Made by a program: the position numbers and the translations under genes. A model generated the notes under the pieces. It made no database searches. It was not told the origin of the DNA and worked only from the letters and a program-made list of their open reading frames with translations. Shown one piece after another: positions 8,165 to 18,401 of a stretch of 64,000 nucleotides of DNA (its first letter is position 1; every line of letters starts with the position of its first letter). Source of the stretch: Xenophilus sp. E41 (GTDB taxonomy: Bacteria > Pseudomonadota > Gammaproteobacteria > Burkholderiales > Burkholderiaceae_C); the NCBI RefSeq assembly GCF_003671765.1, contig NZ_QPIB01000009.1, positions 647,713-711,712 on the forward strand. The letters run 5' to 3'.

Positions 8165-10990
8165 GTGACCCAAGCTACCCCCAAACACGACCTTTCGTCC
8201 CTCGACCAGCTCACGGGCGGCGCTTTCACCGCGCCCACCTCGGGCGAGCGAGCGCAGCGCATCCGCGACTGGCTCGCCACCGACCCGGCGGCGGAGCTGA
8301 TGCAGGAGGTCTTCAAGGAGCTCAGCGGGCGCGACAAGGGCGCCGCCCGTGCGTTGCGCGAGCGGCTGGACGAGATCAAGCGCGCCAAGGGCCAGGAGGC
8401 GATCGCCGCCGAGTGGTCCGACAAGGCGCGCGCGCTGCTGGAGCAGCCGCGCCTGAACATCGCCGACGCGATGGCCTGGCAGCGCGACGCCGCCAAGGCC
8501 GGCGCGCCGCTGTCGCGCGAGCCGCTGGCCGGCTTCAAGACGCAGCTGGCCGAGCGCATCAAGGGCATCGAGGACCTGCAGCACCGCGCGCAGGTCCACC
8601 GCGAAGCCGCCGTGCTGCTCGCGCAGCGCTTCGAGGTGCTGTCCACCAAGGGTTGGCAGGACGCCCGGGCCGCCGAGGAGGGCCTGCGCGGCGACGTGCA
8701 GCACTGGCTGGCCCAGGCGCAGGAAATCACGCAGGACGCCAACTGGGGCAGCCTCGACGCCCGCTTCGCGCCGCAGCTGGACGCCTCGAAGGCGCAGCTG
8801 CAGGTGGTGTCGGACGCCTTCCACAGCGCGCTGGCGCAGACCGTGGCTGCCGCCGCGGACGCCGCCGCGCCGCTGCCGCCCGTGCCCGTCTGGGCCGACG
8901 AGATCCGTGCTTCTCGCGGGCTGCCGCTCGAATCGGCACCTCCCGCACCGGCCAAGCCCGCGGCGCCCAAGGTCGACCCGGCCGCCCGCGCCGCGGCCGA
9001 GCAGGCCGTGCAGGCGGCGCTCGCCAAGCTCGAGCAGGAAACCGCCGAAGGCCACGGCAAGGCCAGCCAGGGCGCCGCGGCCGCGCTGCGCGCCGTGCTC
9101 AAGGAACACGGCCGCCTGGTCGGCAACGAGCTCGAGGCGCGCGTGCATGCCGCGCTCGTGGCCGCCGGCGAACTCGAAGGCTGGCAGCGCTGGAGCGCCG
9201 ACAAGGTGCGCGAAGACCTGGTCGCCAAGGCCGAGGGCCTGCTCAACCGCCCAGAAGGCCAGGCACTGGGCGGCCGCAAGATGCAGGAACAGCTGCGCGC
9301 CCTGCGCGAGCAGTGGAAGCAGGCCGACCAGGGCGGCGCCCCCAACCATGCGCTGTGGAAGCGCTTCGACGAGGCCTGCAACCAGGCCCACAAGGTGGTC
9401 GAGGCCTGGCTGGAGAAGGTGCGTGCCGACGCGGCCGAGCACCGCGCCCAGCGCCTGGCGCTGATCGAGGAACTCAAGGCCTGGGCGGCGGCCCATGCCG
9501 ACGACGACCTGAAGTCGCGCAACCGCAGCCTGCACCAGTTCGCCAACCGCTGGCGCGATGCGGGCCACGTGAGCGAGAAGGTCTTCGCCGAGCTGCAGCC
9601 GCAGTGGAACGAGGCCATGGCCGCTGCCCGCGGCCCGCTCGAAGCGGCCCAGAAGGCCAGCGTCGAGCGTCGCCAGCAGATGATTGCCGAGGCCACCGAG
9701 CTCGGCGCCGCGCCGCAGCTGCGCATCGACGCCGTCAAGGCGCTGCAGCAGCGCTGGCAGGCCGAGGCCCAGGCCGTGCCGCTGGAGCGTCGCCACGAAC
9801 AGAAGCTGTGGGACGCGTTCCGCAAGCCGATCGACGACGCCTTCCAGCGCAAGACGGCCGACCGCGAGCGCGCCGCCGCCGCGCTGGGCGAACATGACCG
9901 CGCCGTGCTCGAGGCCTCGAAGGCGCTGGAGGCCGCCAACGGCACCGGCGACGCGCAGAAGATCCGTGCCGCCATGGCCGCCCTCGAGGCCGCGCTGCGC
10001 GGCCAGCGCGCGGCGCAGTCGGCCCCTGTTTCCGACGCCAGTCCGGCTGCAGCGCCCGACGGTCCTGCGCAGGGCGCTACGGAAGTCGTAGCGCCTGGCC
10101 AGGCCGCCGCCGAGTTCGCGGAGAGCGCACAGCTCAGCGACGAAGGCACGGCCGATGCCGGCAGCGCCGCGCCTGCTCCTGCGGCCGCCGACCTGGTCGC
10201 GCCGGCGGACGGCGCCGATCCGTCGGCGCGCGCCGACGCCGAGGAAGCGCGCGAGGCCGCCGCACCCGCCGCGGCACCCAAGCCCGCGCCGCGTCCCGTG
10301 GTCGCCGTGCGTGGTGACGACCGGCCCGGTGCCCAGCGCCCGGCCACGGCTGCAGTCCAGGGCGGCCGCGGCCGTCCGGGCGACCGGCGCGACGCGCGTG
10401 GCGCACCGGCCGGCCGTGGCAACGACCGCGCCGGCCCCCGCAGCGACGACCGACGTGGCGGCGGCGACCGCTTCGGCGGGGACCGGGGTGGCCGCTTCGG
10501 CGACCGCCCGCCGCGCGAAGACCGCGGTCCGCGCCTGGGCGATACCGCCTTCCGCGCGCAGCGCGACGCGCTCGAGCACGCCCAGGCCGCCCTGCGCAAG
10601 CTGGCGGCGCAGGCGCAGGGCGAGGTCGTCACCCAACTGCTCGGGGCCTGGGAGCAGCGCGACGGCGCGGCCCTGCCCAGCCCGCAGGACCTGGGCCGCG
10701 GCGTGTCGGCGTCGGTGCGCTCGCAATGGGCGCAGGCGATCGGCGGTGCGCCCGCCGGCGACGCGGGCGAAGCGCTGCTGCGTCTGGAGATGGCGGCCGA
10801 CGTGCCGACGCCGGCCGACCAGCTCGACGCGCGCCGCGCTCTGCAGCTCAAGCTGCTCACCCAGCGCAACCAGCCCGGCCCGGCCGAGACCTGGGCGCAG
10901 GATGCCGGCCGCGTGCTGGCGACAGCGCACGACGCGGCCAACGCGCGGCGCCTGCAGAGCGCGCTGCGTACGCTGCTGCGCAAGGGCTGA
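8165..10990 (+). CDS. DUF349 domain protein with RG-rich segment
   Basis: This 941-residue cytoplasmic protein is built of repeated helical DUF349 units, for example WQRWSADKVREDLVAKAE and ALKALQQRW-type segments with spaced Trp and Arg/Glu. The molecular role is unknown. The GTG at 8165 is the only reasonable start, because the frame upstream is closed. Residues about 620-730 are Ala/Pro-rich and contain a dispersed repeat. Residues about 732-790 are an RG/RGG-type, glycine- and arginine-rich segment (RGGGDRFGGDRGGRFGDR), which in other proteins binds RNA. The last 150 residues are again helical. Confidence 0.85.
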   Translation: MTQATPKHDLSSLDQLTGGAFTAPTSGERAQRIRDWLATDPAAELMQEVFKELSGRDKGAARALRERLDEIKRAKGQEAIAAEWSDKARALLEQPRLNIADAMAWQRDAAKAGAPLSREPLAGFKTQLAERIKGIEDLQHRAQVHREAAVLLAQRFEVLSTKGWQDARAAEEGLRGDVQHWLAQAQEITQDANWGSLDARFAPQLDASKAQLQVVSDAFHSALAQTVAAAADAAAPLPPVPVWADEIRASRGLPLESAPPAPAKPAAPKVDPAARAAAEQAVQAALAKLEQETAEGHGKASQGAAAALRAVLKEHGRLVGNELEARVHAALVAAGELEGWQRWSADKVREDLVAKAEGLLNRPEGQALGGRKMQEQLRALREQWKQADQGGAPNHALWKRFDEACNQAHKVVEAWLEKVRADAAEHRAQRLALIEELKAWAAAHADDDLKSRNRSLHQFANRWRDAGHVSEKVFAELQPQWNEAMAAARGPLEAAQKASVERRQQMIAEATELGAAPQLRIDAVKALQQRWQAEAQAVPLERRHEQKLWDAFRKPIDDAFQRKTADRERAAAALGEHDRAVLEASKALEAANGTGDAQKIRAAMAALEAALRGQRAAQSAPVSDASPAAAPDGPAQGATEVVAPGQAAAEFAESAQLSDEGTADAGSAAPAPAAADLVAPADGADPSARADAEEAREAAAPAAAPKPAPRPVVAVRGDDRPGAQRPATAAVQGGRGRPGDRRDARGAPAGRGNDRAGPRSDDRRGGGDRFGGDRGGRFGDRPPREDRGPRLGDTAFRAQRDALEHAQAALRKLAAQAQGEVVTQLLGAWEQRDGAALPSPQDLGRGVSASVRSQWAQAIGGAPAGDAGEALLRLEMAADVPTPADQLDARRALQLKLLTQRNQPGPAETWAQDAGRVLATAHDAANARRLQSALRTLLRKG
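10073..10095. repeat. In-frame short inverted repeat, dispersed family (copy 2)
   Basis: GGCGCTAC-GGAAGTC-GTAGCGCC has the same arms and loop length as the copy at 5267. It sits in the Ala/Pro-rich linker of the DUF349 gene. Confidence 0.7.
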
Positions 10991-11012
10991 GCACGGGCGG
11001 CCTCGGCTGCCT

Positions 11013-11078
11013 TGCTACCAAATCGATGGCTGCTGGCGCCCGTCCGACGGGCGCTGGCAGCTTATTTTTTTTGAGGCT
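11013..11078 (+). terminator. Dispersed repeat acting as terminator after the DUF349 gene
   Basis: The unit begins GCTACCAAATCGATGGC and continues into a hairpin GCGCCCGT-CCG-ACGGGCGC within GCTGC/GCAGC arms, then a run of eight T. It is a full-length member of the GCTATCAAA-type repeat and is placed as a terminator for the plus-strand gene. Confidence 0.75.
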
Positions 11079-11116
11079 TTGCCACGCCGAACCTAGTGAT
11101 CGGTGCGTGCGCTGGC

Positions 11117-11938
11117 TCAGGCGTGGTCGGCGCGCTGTTCGGCGCGGCCGAGGAAGAACTCGTCGAACAGCGGTCGCAGCGTCGGCATTTCGGTCGCGAA
11201 GCGGGCCGGTTCGACGAAGTAGGCCTCGCAGGCGACGGCGAAGAACTCGCCCATCGACGAGGCGGCATAGCCGTCCAGCCATGGCGGCTCGCCGCCGAAG
11301 CGCTCGGCCACGATGGCCTGTTCGCGAAAGACGTCGTAGGCGGCCTGCATCGTCGCCAGCCAGTGCGCATGGGCCTCGCGCGCGGTCGCTTGGCCGCCGA
11401 AGCCGGCCGGCAGGGGCGGGCAGCCGTCGACGCCACCACCGCGCATGTCGATCTTGTGGGCGAACTCGTGGATCACCACGTTCAGGATCGGCCCGGTTGC
11501 CTGGCCGCCGCCTTCCTGCACATGCGGCCAGCTCAGCATCACGGGGCCGTGCTCGCGCGCCTCGCCGATGATGGCCTCGTCGTACTCGTGCACCACGCCG
11601 GCCTCGTCGATGGCCACGCGCGGCGTCGTCACTTCCTCGGGCACGACCACGATGCCGACGAAGTCGTCGTACCAGTCCAGGCCGCTCAGCGGCGCATTCA
11701 GGTGGAGCACCGGCAGCACCGCCTGCGCGGCGATCGCGAGCGCCACCTCGTCGGTGATGCTGAAGCCCAGGGCGCCGTGGAACTCCTTGTCCTGCAGGAA
11801 GCGGGCGGTCAGTTCGCGCAGTCGCTGCAGGTCCTGGGCGTCGCGCCGCGCCAGGAAGGGGTAGGCGCTGAGCGTGGCGAGCCACTCGGCCTCGGGAATC
11901 TCGGGAGCGGCCCGCAGGCCGCGCAGCCATCGGAACAT
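11117..11938 (-). CDS. mtfA: MtfA-like zinc peptidase (M90 family)
   Basis: This 273-residue protein carries the zinc-binding HEFAH motif (His157, Glu158, His161) in ILNVVIHEFAHKID, plus the family's LDWYDDFVGIVV and SMGEFFAVACEAYF segments. In E. coli, MtfA is a cytoplasmic aminopeptidase linked to Mlc and glucose PTS control; the substrate here is unknown. The start at MFRWLRG is chosen because the frame upstream overlaps lpxH. It is the last gene of the minus-strand lpxH operon, 10 bases after lpxH. Confidence 0.88.
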   Translation of the reverse strand: MFRWLRGLRAAPEIPEAEWLATLSAYPFLARRDAQDLQRLRELTARFLQDKEFHGALGFSITDEVALAIAAQAVLPVLHLNAPLSGLDWYDDFVGIVVVPEEVTTPRVAIDEAGVVHEYDEAIIGEAREHGPVMLSWPHVQEGGGQATGPILNVVIHEFAHKIDMRGGGVDGCPPLPAGFGGQATAREAHAHWLATMQAAYDVFREQAIVAERFGGEPPWLDGYAASSMGEFFAVACEAYFVEPARFATEMPTLRPLFDEFFLGRAEQRADHA

Positions 11939-11948
11939 GGGCGGGACT

Positions 11949-12725
11949 TCAGCGCAGATCGACGCGCTGCGCACCGGCGGCCGACAGGCACAACAGCTGC
12001 GCACGCGGTGGATGGGCGGCGGCGTCCCAGTCGCTGAGCACGATGCGCGAGAGGCCATCGCCGAGGTCGTGGTCTGCCGGACGGTGGGTGTGGCCGTGGA
12101 TCAGCGTGTCGGCACGGGCGGCACGCAGCCATTGCGCGGCCGCGGCATCGTCGACGTCCGCCCACGGGTTGCGAGGGTCGGCCTTGCGCGCCTCGCTCTG
12201 GGTGCGGATTTCGCGTGCCAGCGCACGGCGCTCGGTCAAGGGGCGGGTGAGGAAGGCCTGCTGCCAGGCGGGCGTGCGCACCTGGGCACGGAAGGCGAGG
12301 TAGTCGGTGTCGGCCAGGCAGAGCAGGTCGCCGTGGCTCAGCAGCCAGCGCCGGCCCTGGAACTCCAGCACCGTCGGGTCGGCGATGAGGTGCATGCCGG
12401 TCGCGTCGGCCAGGGTCTGGCCGACGAGGAAGTCCCGGTTGCCGTGCAGGAAGTAGACGGGAAGGCGCCGGGCCGCGTCGCGCAGCCACTGCGCCGCGCG
12501 ATGCTCGAAGCCGTCGGCCTCGGCCGCGTCGTCGCCGACCCAGACCTCGAACAGGTCGCCGAGGATGAACAGCGCATCGGCCGGCGTGGTCTGGAGGTAG
12601 CCGCGCCAGGCCTCGATCGTCGCAGGCTCGCCGTCCTGCAGGTGCAGGTCGGACACGATGTCGACCGTGCGCCAGGATGCGGGCGCGACCAGCTCGGCGA
12701 AGTCGATGGACCCGTGCCCCGTCAT
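11949..12725 (-). CDS. lpxH: UDP-2,3-diacylglucosamine diphosphatase LpxH
   Basis: This 258-residue metallophosphoesterase hydrolyses UDP-2,3-diacylglucosamine to lipid X in lipid A synthesis at the inner membrane face. The metal-binding motifs are visible: Asp26 and His28 in VSDLHLQ, GDLFEVWVGDD, GNRDF, LSHGD and GHTHRP. Length is normal. It lies 25 bases after ppiB on the same strand; the ppiB-lpxH pair opposite cysS is also seen in E. coli. Confidence 0.95.
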   Translation of the reverse strand: MTGHGSIDFAELVAPASWRTVDIVSDLHLQDGEPATIEAWRGYLQTTPADALFILGDLFEVWVGDDAAEADGFEHRAAQWLRDAARRLPVYFLHGNRDFLVGQTLADATGMHLIADPTVLEFQGRRWLLSHGDLLCLADTDYLAFRAQVRTPAWQQAFLTRPLTERRALAREIRTQSEARKADPRNPWADVDDAAAAQWLRAARADTLIHGHTHRPADHDLGDGLSRIVLSDWDAAAHPPRAQLLCLSAAGAQRVDLR

Positions 12726-12750
12726 GGCCGCGCCTGCGTTGGGAAGGCGC

Positions 12751-13263
12751 TTATTCCGAAAGGACCGTGGCCTTCTCGATCAGCACGTCCTCGACCGGCA
12801 CGTCGTCGTGGAAGCCCTTGCGGCCGGTCTTGACCTTGCGCAGCGCGTCGACGATCTCGGTGCCCGACACCACCTTGCCGAACACGGCGTAACCCCAGCC
12901 CTGGGCGGTGGGTGCGGTGTGGTTCAGGAAGTCGTTCTTGGCCACGTTGATGAAGAACTGCGCCGTGGCCGAGTGCGGTGCGCTGGTGCGCGCCATGGCG
13001 ACGGTGTACATGTCGTTCTTCAGGCCGTTGTTGGCCTCGTTGGTGATCTCGGCCTGCGTGGGCTTCTGCTTCATGCCGGGCTCGAAACCGCCGCCCTGGA
13101 TCATGAAGCCGTCGATCACGCGGTGGAACACGGTGCCGTCGTAGTGGCCGCTCTTGACGTAGGCGAGGAAGTTCTCGACCGACTTGGGCGCCTTCTCGCG
13201 ATCGAGTTCGAGGACGACCGGGCCGTGGCCCTTGATGTTCAGTTCGACTTGTGGGTTGCTCAT
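12751..13263 (-). CDS. ppiB: Cytoplasmic peptidyl-prolyl isomerase (cyclophilin)
   Basis: This 170-residue cyclophilin has no signal peptide and speeds cis-trans isomerisation of X-Pro bonds in the cytoplasm. Core motifs are [13 protein letters not shown] and [11 protein letters not shown]-like [13 protein letters not shown]. It is 59 bases behind a secreted paralogue that shares most of its core, so the pair arose by duplication, with one product per compartment. Confidence 0.95.
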   Translation of the reverse strand: MSNPQVELNIKGHGPVVLELDREKAPKSVENFLAYVKSGHYDGTVFHRVIDGFMIQGGGFEPGMKQKPTQAEITNEANNGLKNDMYTVAMARTSAPHSATAQFFINVAKNDFLNHTAPTAQGWGYAVFGKVVSGTEIVDALRKVKTGRKGFHDDVPVEDVLIEKATVLSE

Positions 13264-13322
13264 GAATGGACTCCTTCGGATGTCGGGTTGAAATGCTGCG
13301 GCCTGAGCCGCTGGACAGCTTC

Positions 13323-13904
13323 TTACTTGACCACGGTGGCCGAGCGGATCTCGACCGGGACGGTGGGCACGTCGCGCATGCCGCCTTGCACGCCGGTGGC
13401 GACGGCGCGGATCTTGTCGACCACGTCCATCCCCGACACCACCTTGCCGAACACCGTGTAGCCGTGGCCGTCGGGGTTGGGCGCATTGAGCATGTCGTTG
13501 TTCTTCACGTTGATGAAGAACTGCGAGGTGGCCGAGTTGGGATCGCTGGTGCGCGCCATGGCGATGGTGCCGCGGTCGTTCTTCAGGCCGTTCGATGCCT
13601 CGAGCGGAATCGGCGCGCGCGTGCTCTTTTCCTTCAGCTGCGCCGAGTAGCCGCCGCCCTGGATCATGAAGCCGTCGATGACGCGGTGGAACACCGTGCC
13701 GTCGTAGTGCTTGTCCTTGACGTACTGCAGGAAGTTCTCGACCGTCTTCGGGGCCTTGGCCGCATCGAGCTCGAGCACGATGTCGCCGAGCGAGGTGGCG
13801 AGCTTCACGCGCGGGGTGCTCTGCGCCATCGCGGGCAGATGTGCCAGGCCCACAGCCAGCAGGGCGGCGCAGGCGGCGCGGCGGGAGAACGAGGGAAAGG
13901 TCAC
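13323..13904 (-). CDS. ppiA: Periplasmic peptidyl-prolyl isomerase (cyclophilin)
   Basis: The protein has 193 residues from a GTG start, with a signal peptide ([21 protein letters not shown], cut after Ala-Met-Ala) and then a full cyclophilin domain ([24 protein letters not shown]). It should fold proline-containing proteins in the periplasm. The GTG at 13904 places the signal peptide at the N-terminus; an ATG at 13958 would add 18 residues without a reason. It is 82 bases behind the TPR gene and ahead of ppiB. Confidence 0.92.
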   Translation of the reverse strand: MTFPSFSRRAACAALLAVGLAHLPAMAQSTPRVKLATSLGDIVLELDAAKAPKTVENFLQYVKDKHYDGTVFHRVIDGFMIQGGGYSAQLKEKSTRAPIPLEASNGLKNDRGTIAMARTSDPNSATSQFFINVKNNDMLNAPNPDGHGYTVFGKVVSGMDVVDKIRAVATGVQGGMRDVPTVPVEIRSATVVK

Positions 13905-13986
13905 GTCGGGCTCGCTTTCGGAAAACGGAGGATGGGGCAAGGAAATCGCTCGATGCACCGGCGCCGCGCCGGGCGCCGGCGACGGC

Positions 13987-14607
13987 TCACTTGTTGCGCA
14001 ACACGCGCGGCGGCGTGCCGGCAGCAGCAGGCAGGGCGCCCGCTTCCGCGCTGCCCGGCGTGCTGAAGATCTGGCGAATGAGCGTCAGCTTGGGCTGCAC
14101 GCTGGCATTGGCGGTGGCGAACTGCTGCGCCCTGGCGTACTGCTGCGCGGCCAGGCGCGCGTACACGTCGCCGAGGTTCTCGTGCGCGGTCGCGTAGTTC
14201 GGGTTCAGGCGAATGGCCGATTCGAGTGCGGCGCGCGCCTTGTCGAGTTCGCCCCGGTTGGCGTACAGCGCGGCCAGGTTGTTGTAGGGCTCGGGCAGTT
14301 CGGGGTAGTCCTGCGTGAGCTTGGTGAAGGCGTCGATCGCGTCGGCCGGCTTGTTCTGTTCCGACAGGATCACGCCGCGCAGGAAGCGCATCTGCGGATC
14401 GCGCGGGTTGGCCTTGATGTACGCGTCGGCCTTGGCCAGCGCCTCGGCCGACTTGCCCGAGCGCAGCAGCGCGTTCACGTCGCCGTAATCGTCGGCGTGT
14501 GCGGCACCCATGCCCAGCAGCGCGCAGGCGAAGAGGGTGCTGGCGGCGAGGGCGCGCAGGGGGGAGGCGGGTCGGGTGGTGCGGGAGGGAAGGGCGGCGT
14601 GCGTCAT
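13987..14607 (-). CDS. Secreted tetratricopeptide repeat protein
   Basis: This 206-residue protein has a signal peptide (to about AAHA, residue 38) and at least three TPR units ([58 protein letters not shown]). TPRs form scaffolds for protein contacts; here they would act in the periplasm. It is the first gene of the minus-strand operon with ppiA, ppiB, lpxH and mtfA. A link to outer-membrane protein folding is only inferred from its neighbours. Confidence 0.85.
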   Translation of the reverse strand: MTHAALPSRTTRPASPLRALAASTLFACALLGMGAAHADDYGDVNALLRSGKSAEALAKADAYIKANPRDPQMRFLRGVILSEQNKPADAIDAFTKLTQDYPELPEPYNNLAALYANRGELDKARAALESAIRLNPNYATAHENLGDVYARLAAQQYARAQQFATANASVQPKLTLIRQIFSTPGSAEAGALPAAAGTPPRVLRNK

Positions 14608-14786
14608 GGAGCCTCGGAGAGCCTCGTGATGGGGGCGGCCGCTGCGCCGGGGTGTGCCCGCGCCGGTCGCCCGAAGTCGGCCAGGGGCCGCTTATACTCG
14701 CCGGATTGTAGCCGCGGGCCTTCCTCCGGCTTCCCTGCAATCCCCTGACGGAACGCAGTGCCGGCCCGCACATTTGGCTGCACAAT

Positions 14787-14820
14787 GCAGCGCCGTTCAC
14801 TGGACGGCGCTCTGCTTTTT
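14787..14820 (+). terminator. Hairpin with T-run in the cysS leader
   Basis: AGCGCCGT (14789-14796) pairs with ACGGCGCT (14804-14811), followed by CTGC and TTTTT. It lies 32 bases before the cysS ATG in the gap between divergent genes, so it may attenuate cysS or end a short leader RNA. Confidence 0.5.
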
Positions 14821-14851
14821 GGCCCCGTGCATCGGTGCCGTCCCGAATCCC

Positions 14852-16228
<1,377 letters not shown>

Positions 16229-16250
16229 TTGCTCCCGTTCCGCCGCCCCC

Positions 16251-16913
16251 ATGTCGCCTGCCCGCAAGTCCGCTGCGCCCGCCGAGATCGAGTTCGTCAC
16301 CCCCGACTACTGGGAAGACGCCTGCAAGCACCTGGTCAAGAAGGACCGGGTGATGCGCCGCCTCATCCCCCAGTTCGGCGATGCCCGGCTGCAGTCGCGC
16401 GGCGACGCCTTCACCACCTTGGCGCGCAGCATCGTGGGCCAGCAGATCTCGGTGAAGGCGGCGCAGTCGGTGTGGGAGCGCTTCGAGAAGCTGCCGCGCA
16501 AGCTGACGCCGGCCAACGTGCTCAAGCTCAAGGTGGACGACATGCGCGCAGCCGGCCTGTCGGCACGCAAGATCGAATACCTGGTCGACCTGGCGCTGCA
16601 TTTCGATTCCGGCACCGTCCACGTCGATGCGTGGAAGGACATGGCCGACGAACTCATCATCGAGGAGCTGGTCGCCATCCGCGGCATCGGCCGCTGGACG
16701 GCCGAGATGTTCCTGATGTTCCACCTGCTGCGTCCCAACATCCTGCCGCTGGACGACATCGGCCTGATCAACGGCATCAGCACCAATTACTTCTCGGGCG
16801 ACCCGGTGAGCCGCAGCGATGCGCGCGAGGTGGCGGTGGCCTGGGCGCCCTACTGCAGCGTGGCCACTTGGTATATTTGGCGGTCGCTCGAACCGGTCCC
16901 GGTTGCGTACTAA
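16251..16913 (+). CDS. DNA-3-methyladenine glycosylase (HhH-GPD, AlkA-like)
   Basis: This 220-residue protein matches the HhH-GPD superfamily that removes alkylated bases. It has [12 protein letters not shown], the helix-hairpin-helix [18 protein letters not shown] and the catalytic aspartate in LPLDDIG. It lacks the N-terminal domain of E. coli AlkA and resembles the shorter bacterial 3-methyladenine glycosylase II type. It begins 22 bases after cysS and ends 22 bases before accA, so it is probably cotranscribed with both. Confidence 0.9.
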   Translation: MSPARKSAAPAEIEFVTPDYWEDACKHLVKKDRVMRRLIPQFGDARLQSRGDAFTTLARSIVGQQISVKAAQSVWERFEKLPRKLTPANVLKLKVDDMRAAGLSARKIEYLVDLALHFDSGTVHVDAWKDMADELIIEELVAIRGIGRWTAEMFLMFHLLRPNILPLDDIGLINGISTNYFSGDPVSRSDAREVAVAWAPYCSVATWYIWRSLEPVPVAY

Positions 16914-16935
16914 GACACAAAAAGGAGAAACGACG

Positions 16936-17913
16936 TTGGCGAAACGAACTTTTCTCGACTTCGAACAGCCCATCGCGGAGCTCGAAGGCAAGATCGAAGA
17001 ACTGCGCTACGTGCAGAGCGAATCGGCGGTCGACATCTCGGAAGAGATCGACCAGCTCGGCAAGAAGAGCCTGCAGCTCACCAAGGACATCTACAGCGAC
17101 CTGACGCCCTGGCAGATCACCAAGATCGCGCGTCACGCCGAACGTCCCTACACCCTCGACTACGTGCACGAGATCTTCACGGATTTCGTCGAACTGCACG
17201 GCGACCGCCATTTCTCGGACGACCTCTCCATCGTCGGCGGCCTGGCCCGCTTCAACGGCACCCCCTGCATGGTGCTGGGCCACCAGAAGGGCCGCGACAC
17301 CAAGGAGCGTACCGCGCGCAACTTCGGCATGAGCAAGCCGGAGGGCTACCGCAAGGCGCTGCGCCTCATGAAGACGGCCGAGAAGTTCAAGCTGCCGGTC
17401 TTCACCTTCGTCGACACGCCGGGCGCGTACCCGGGCATCGATGCGGAAGAGCGCGGCCAGTCCGAGGCCATCGGCCGCAACATCTACGAGATGGCGCAGC
17501 TCGAGGTGCCGATCATCACCACCATCATCGGCGAGGGCGGCTCCGGCGGCGCCCTGGCCATCTCGGTGGCCGACCAGGTGCTCATGCTGCAGTACTCGGT
17601 GTATTCGGTGATCAGCCCCGAGGGCTGTGCCTCGATCCTGTGGAAGACCAGCGAGAAGGCCCAGGACGCGGCCGATGCCCTGGGCATCACGGCGCACCGG
17701 CTGAAGGCACTGGGCCTGATCGACAAGATCGTCAACGAGCCCGTGGGCGGCGCCCACCGCGACCACCGCCAGATGGCGGCCTTCCTCAAGCGCGCGCTCA
17801 ACGACGCGCTGCGCCAGGTCAGCGACCTCAAGCCGCGCGAGCTGCTCGACCGCCGCTACGAGCGGCTGCAGAGCTACGGCCGCTTCGCCGACACCAAGGA
17901 CACGGGCAAGTGA
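16936..17913 (+). CDS. accA: Acetyl-CoA carboxylase carboxyltransferase subunit alpha
   Basis: This 325-residue subunit, with AccD, moves the carboxyl group from biotin carboxyl carrier protein to acetyl-CoA to make malonyl-CoA, the first step of fatty acid synthesis. Family motifs are [21 protein letters not shown] and [13 protein letters not shown]. The start is a TTG at 16936 preceded by GGAG at 8 bases, giving the family's usual N-terminus [12 protein letters not shown]. The frame upstream overlaps the glycosylase gene. Confidence 0.97.
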   Translation: MAKRTFLDFEQPIAELEGKIEELRYVQSESAVDISEEIDQLGKKSLQLTKDIYSDLTPWQITKIARHAERPYTLDYVHEIFTDFVELHGDRHFSDDLSIVGGLARFNGTPCMVLGHQKGRDTKERTARNFGMSKPEGYRKALRLMKTAEKFKLPVFTFVDTPGAYPGIDAEERGQSEAIGRNIYEMAQLEVPIITTIIGEGGSGGALAISVADQVLMLQYSVYSVISPEGCASILWKTSEKAQDAADALGITAHRLKALGLIDKIVNEPVGGAHRDHRQMAAFLKRALNDALRQVSDLKPRELLDRRYERLQSYGRFADTKDTGK

Positions 17914-17931
17914 AGCACGCCGCCGCGCGCC

Positions 17932-18225
17932 TCAGCGCGTGCGGCGTGCGGCCCGCTGCTCGACCTGCGCCCTGAGGGCACCGTGCAGTTCCGGCGGGAG
18001 GAACTGCATCGCCAGGCGCAGCAGCAGCATGGCGACCACGCCGTCGTCGAGCCAGCCGAGCAGCGGCACGACGTCCGGGATCAGGTCCACGGGGCTCAGC
18101 ACATACAACACCGCCAGCAGGGCGGTGAGCTTGGCGGCACCGGGCGTGCGCGGATCGCGCAGCATGGCCCAGACCAGGGCGAGTTCCTTGCGCATCAGCA
18201 GCCACAGACGTCCGAGTTTCCACAT
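17932..18225 (-). CDS. YkvA-like DUF1232 membrane protein
   Basis: This 97-residue protein has the DUF1232/YkvA core ALLAVLYVLSPVDLIPDVVPLLGWLDD and one or two hydrophobic helices (about 34-49 and 54-73). The function is unknown. It is convergent with accA and divergent from tilS. Confidence 0.85.
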   Translation of the reverse strand: MWKLGRLWLLMRKELALVWAMLRDPRTPGAAKLTALLAVLYVLSPVDLIPDVVPLLGWLDDGVVAMLLLRLAMQFLPPELHGALRAQVEQRAARRTR

Positions 18226-18401
18226 GGTGACGAAGTCCCTTCCGGTGGTGCGCCGATCGGCGCGGTCGATGTGCTCAACGTGGGGCGGTGTCCCGCGATG
18301 ACAAGGCCACCCGCGCGCGTTCGCGCCAAGAATTGCCGGATGCCACCTGTGCTTGGATGGGGCCTCCGTGCCCGATGCTTCCCCGGAATTCGGGGGCGCG
18401 C

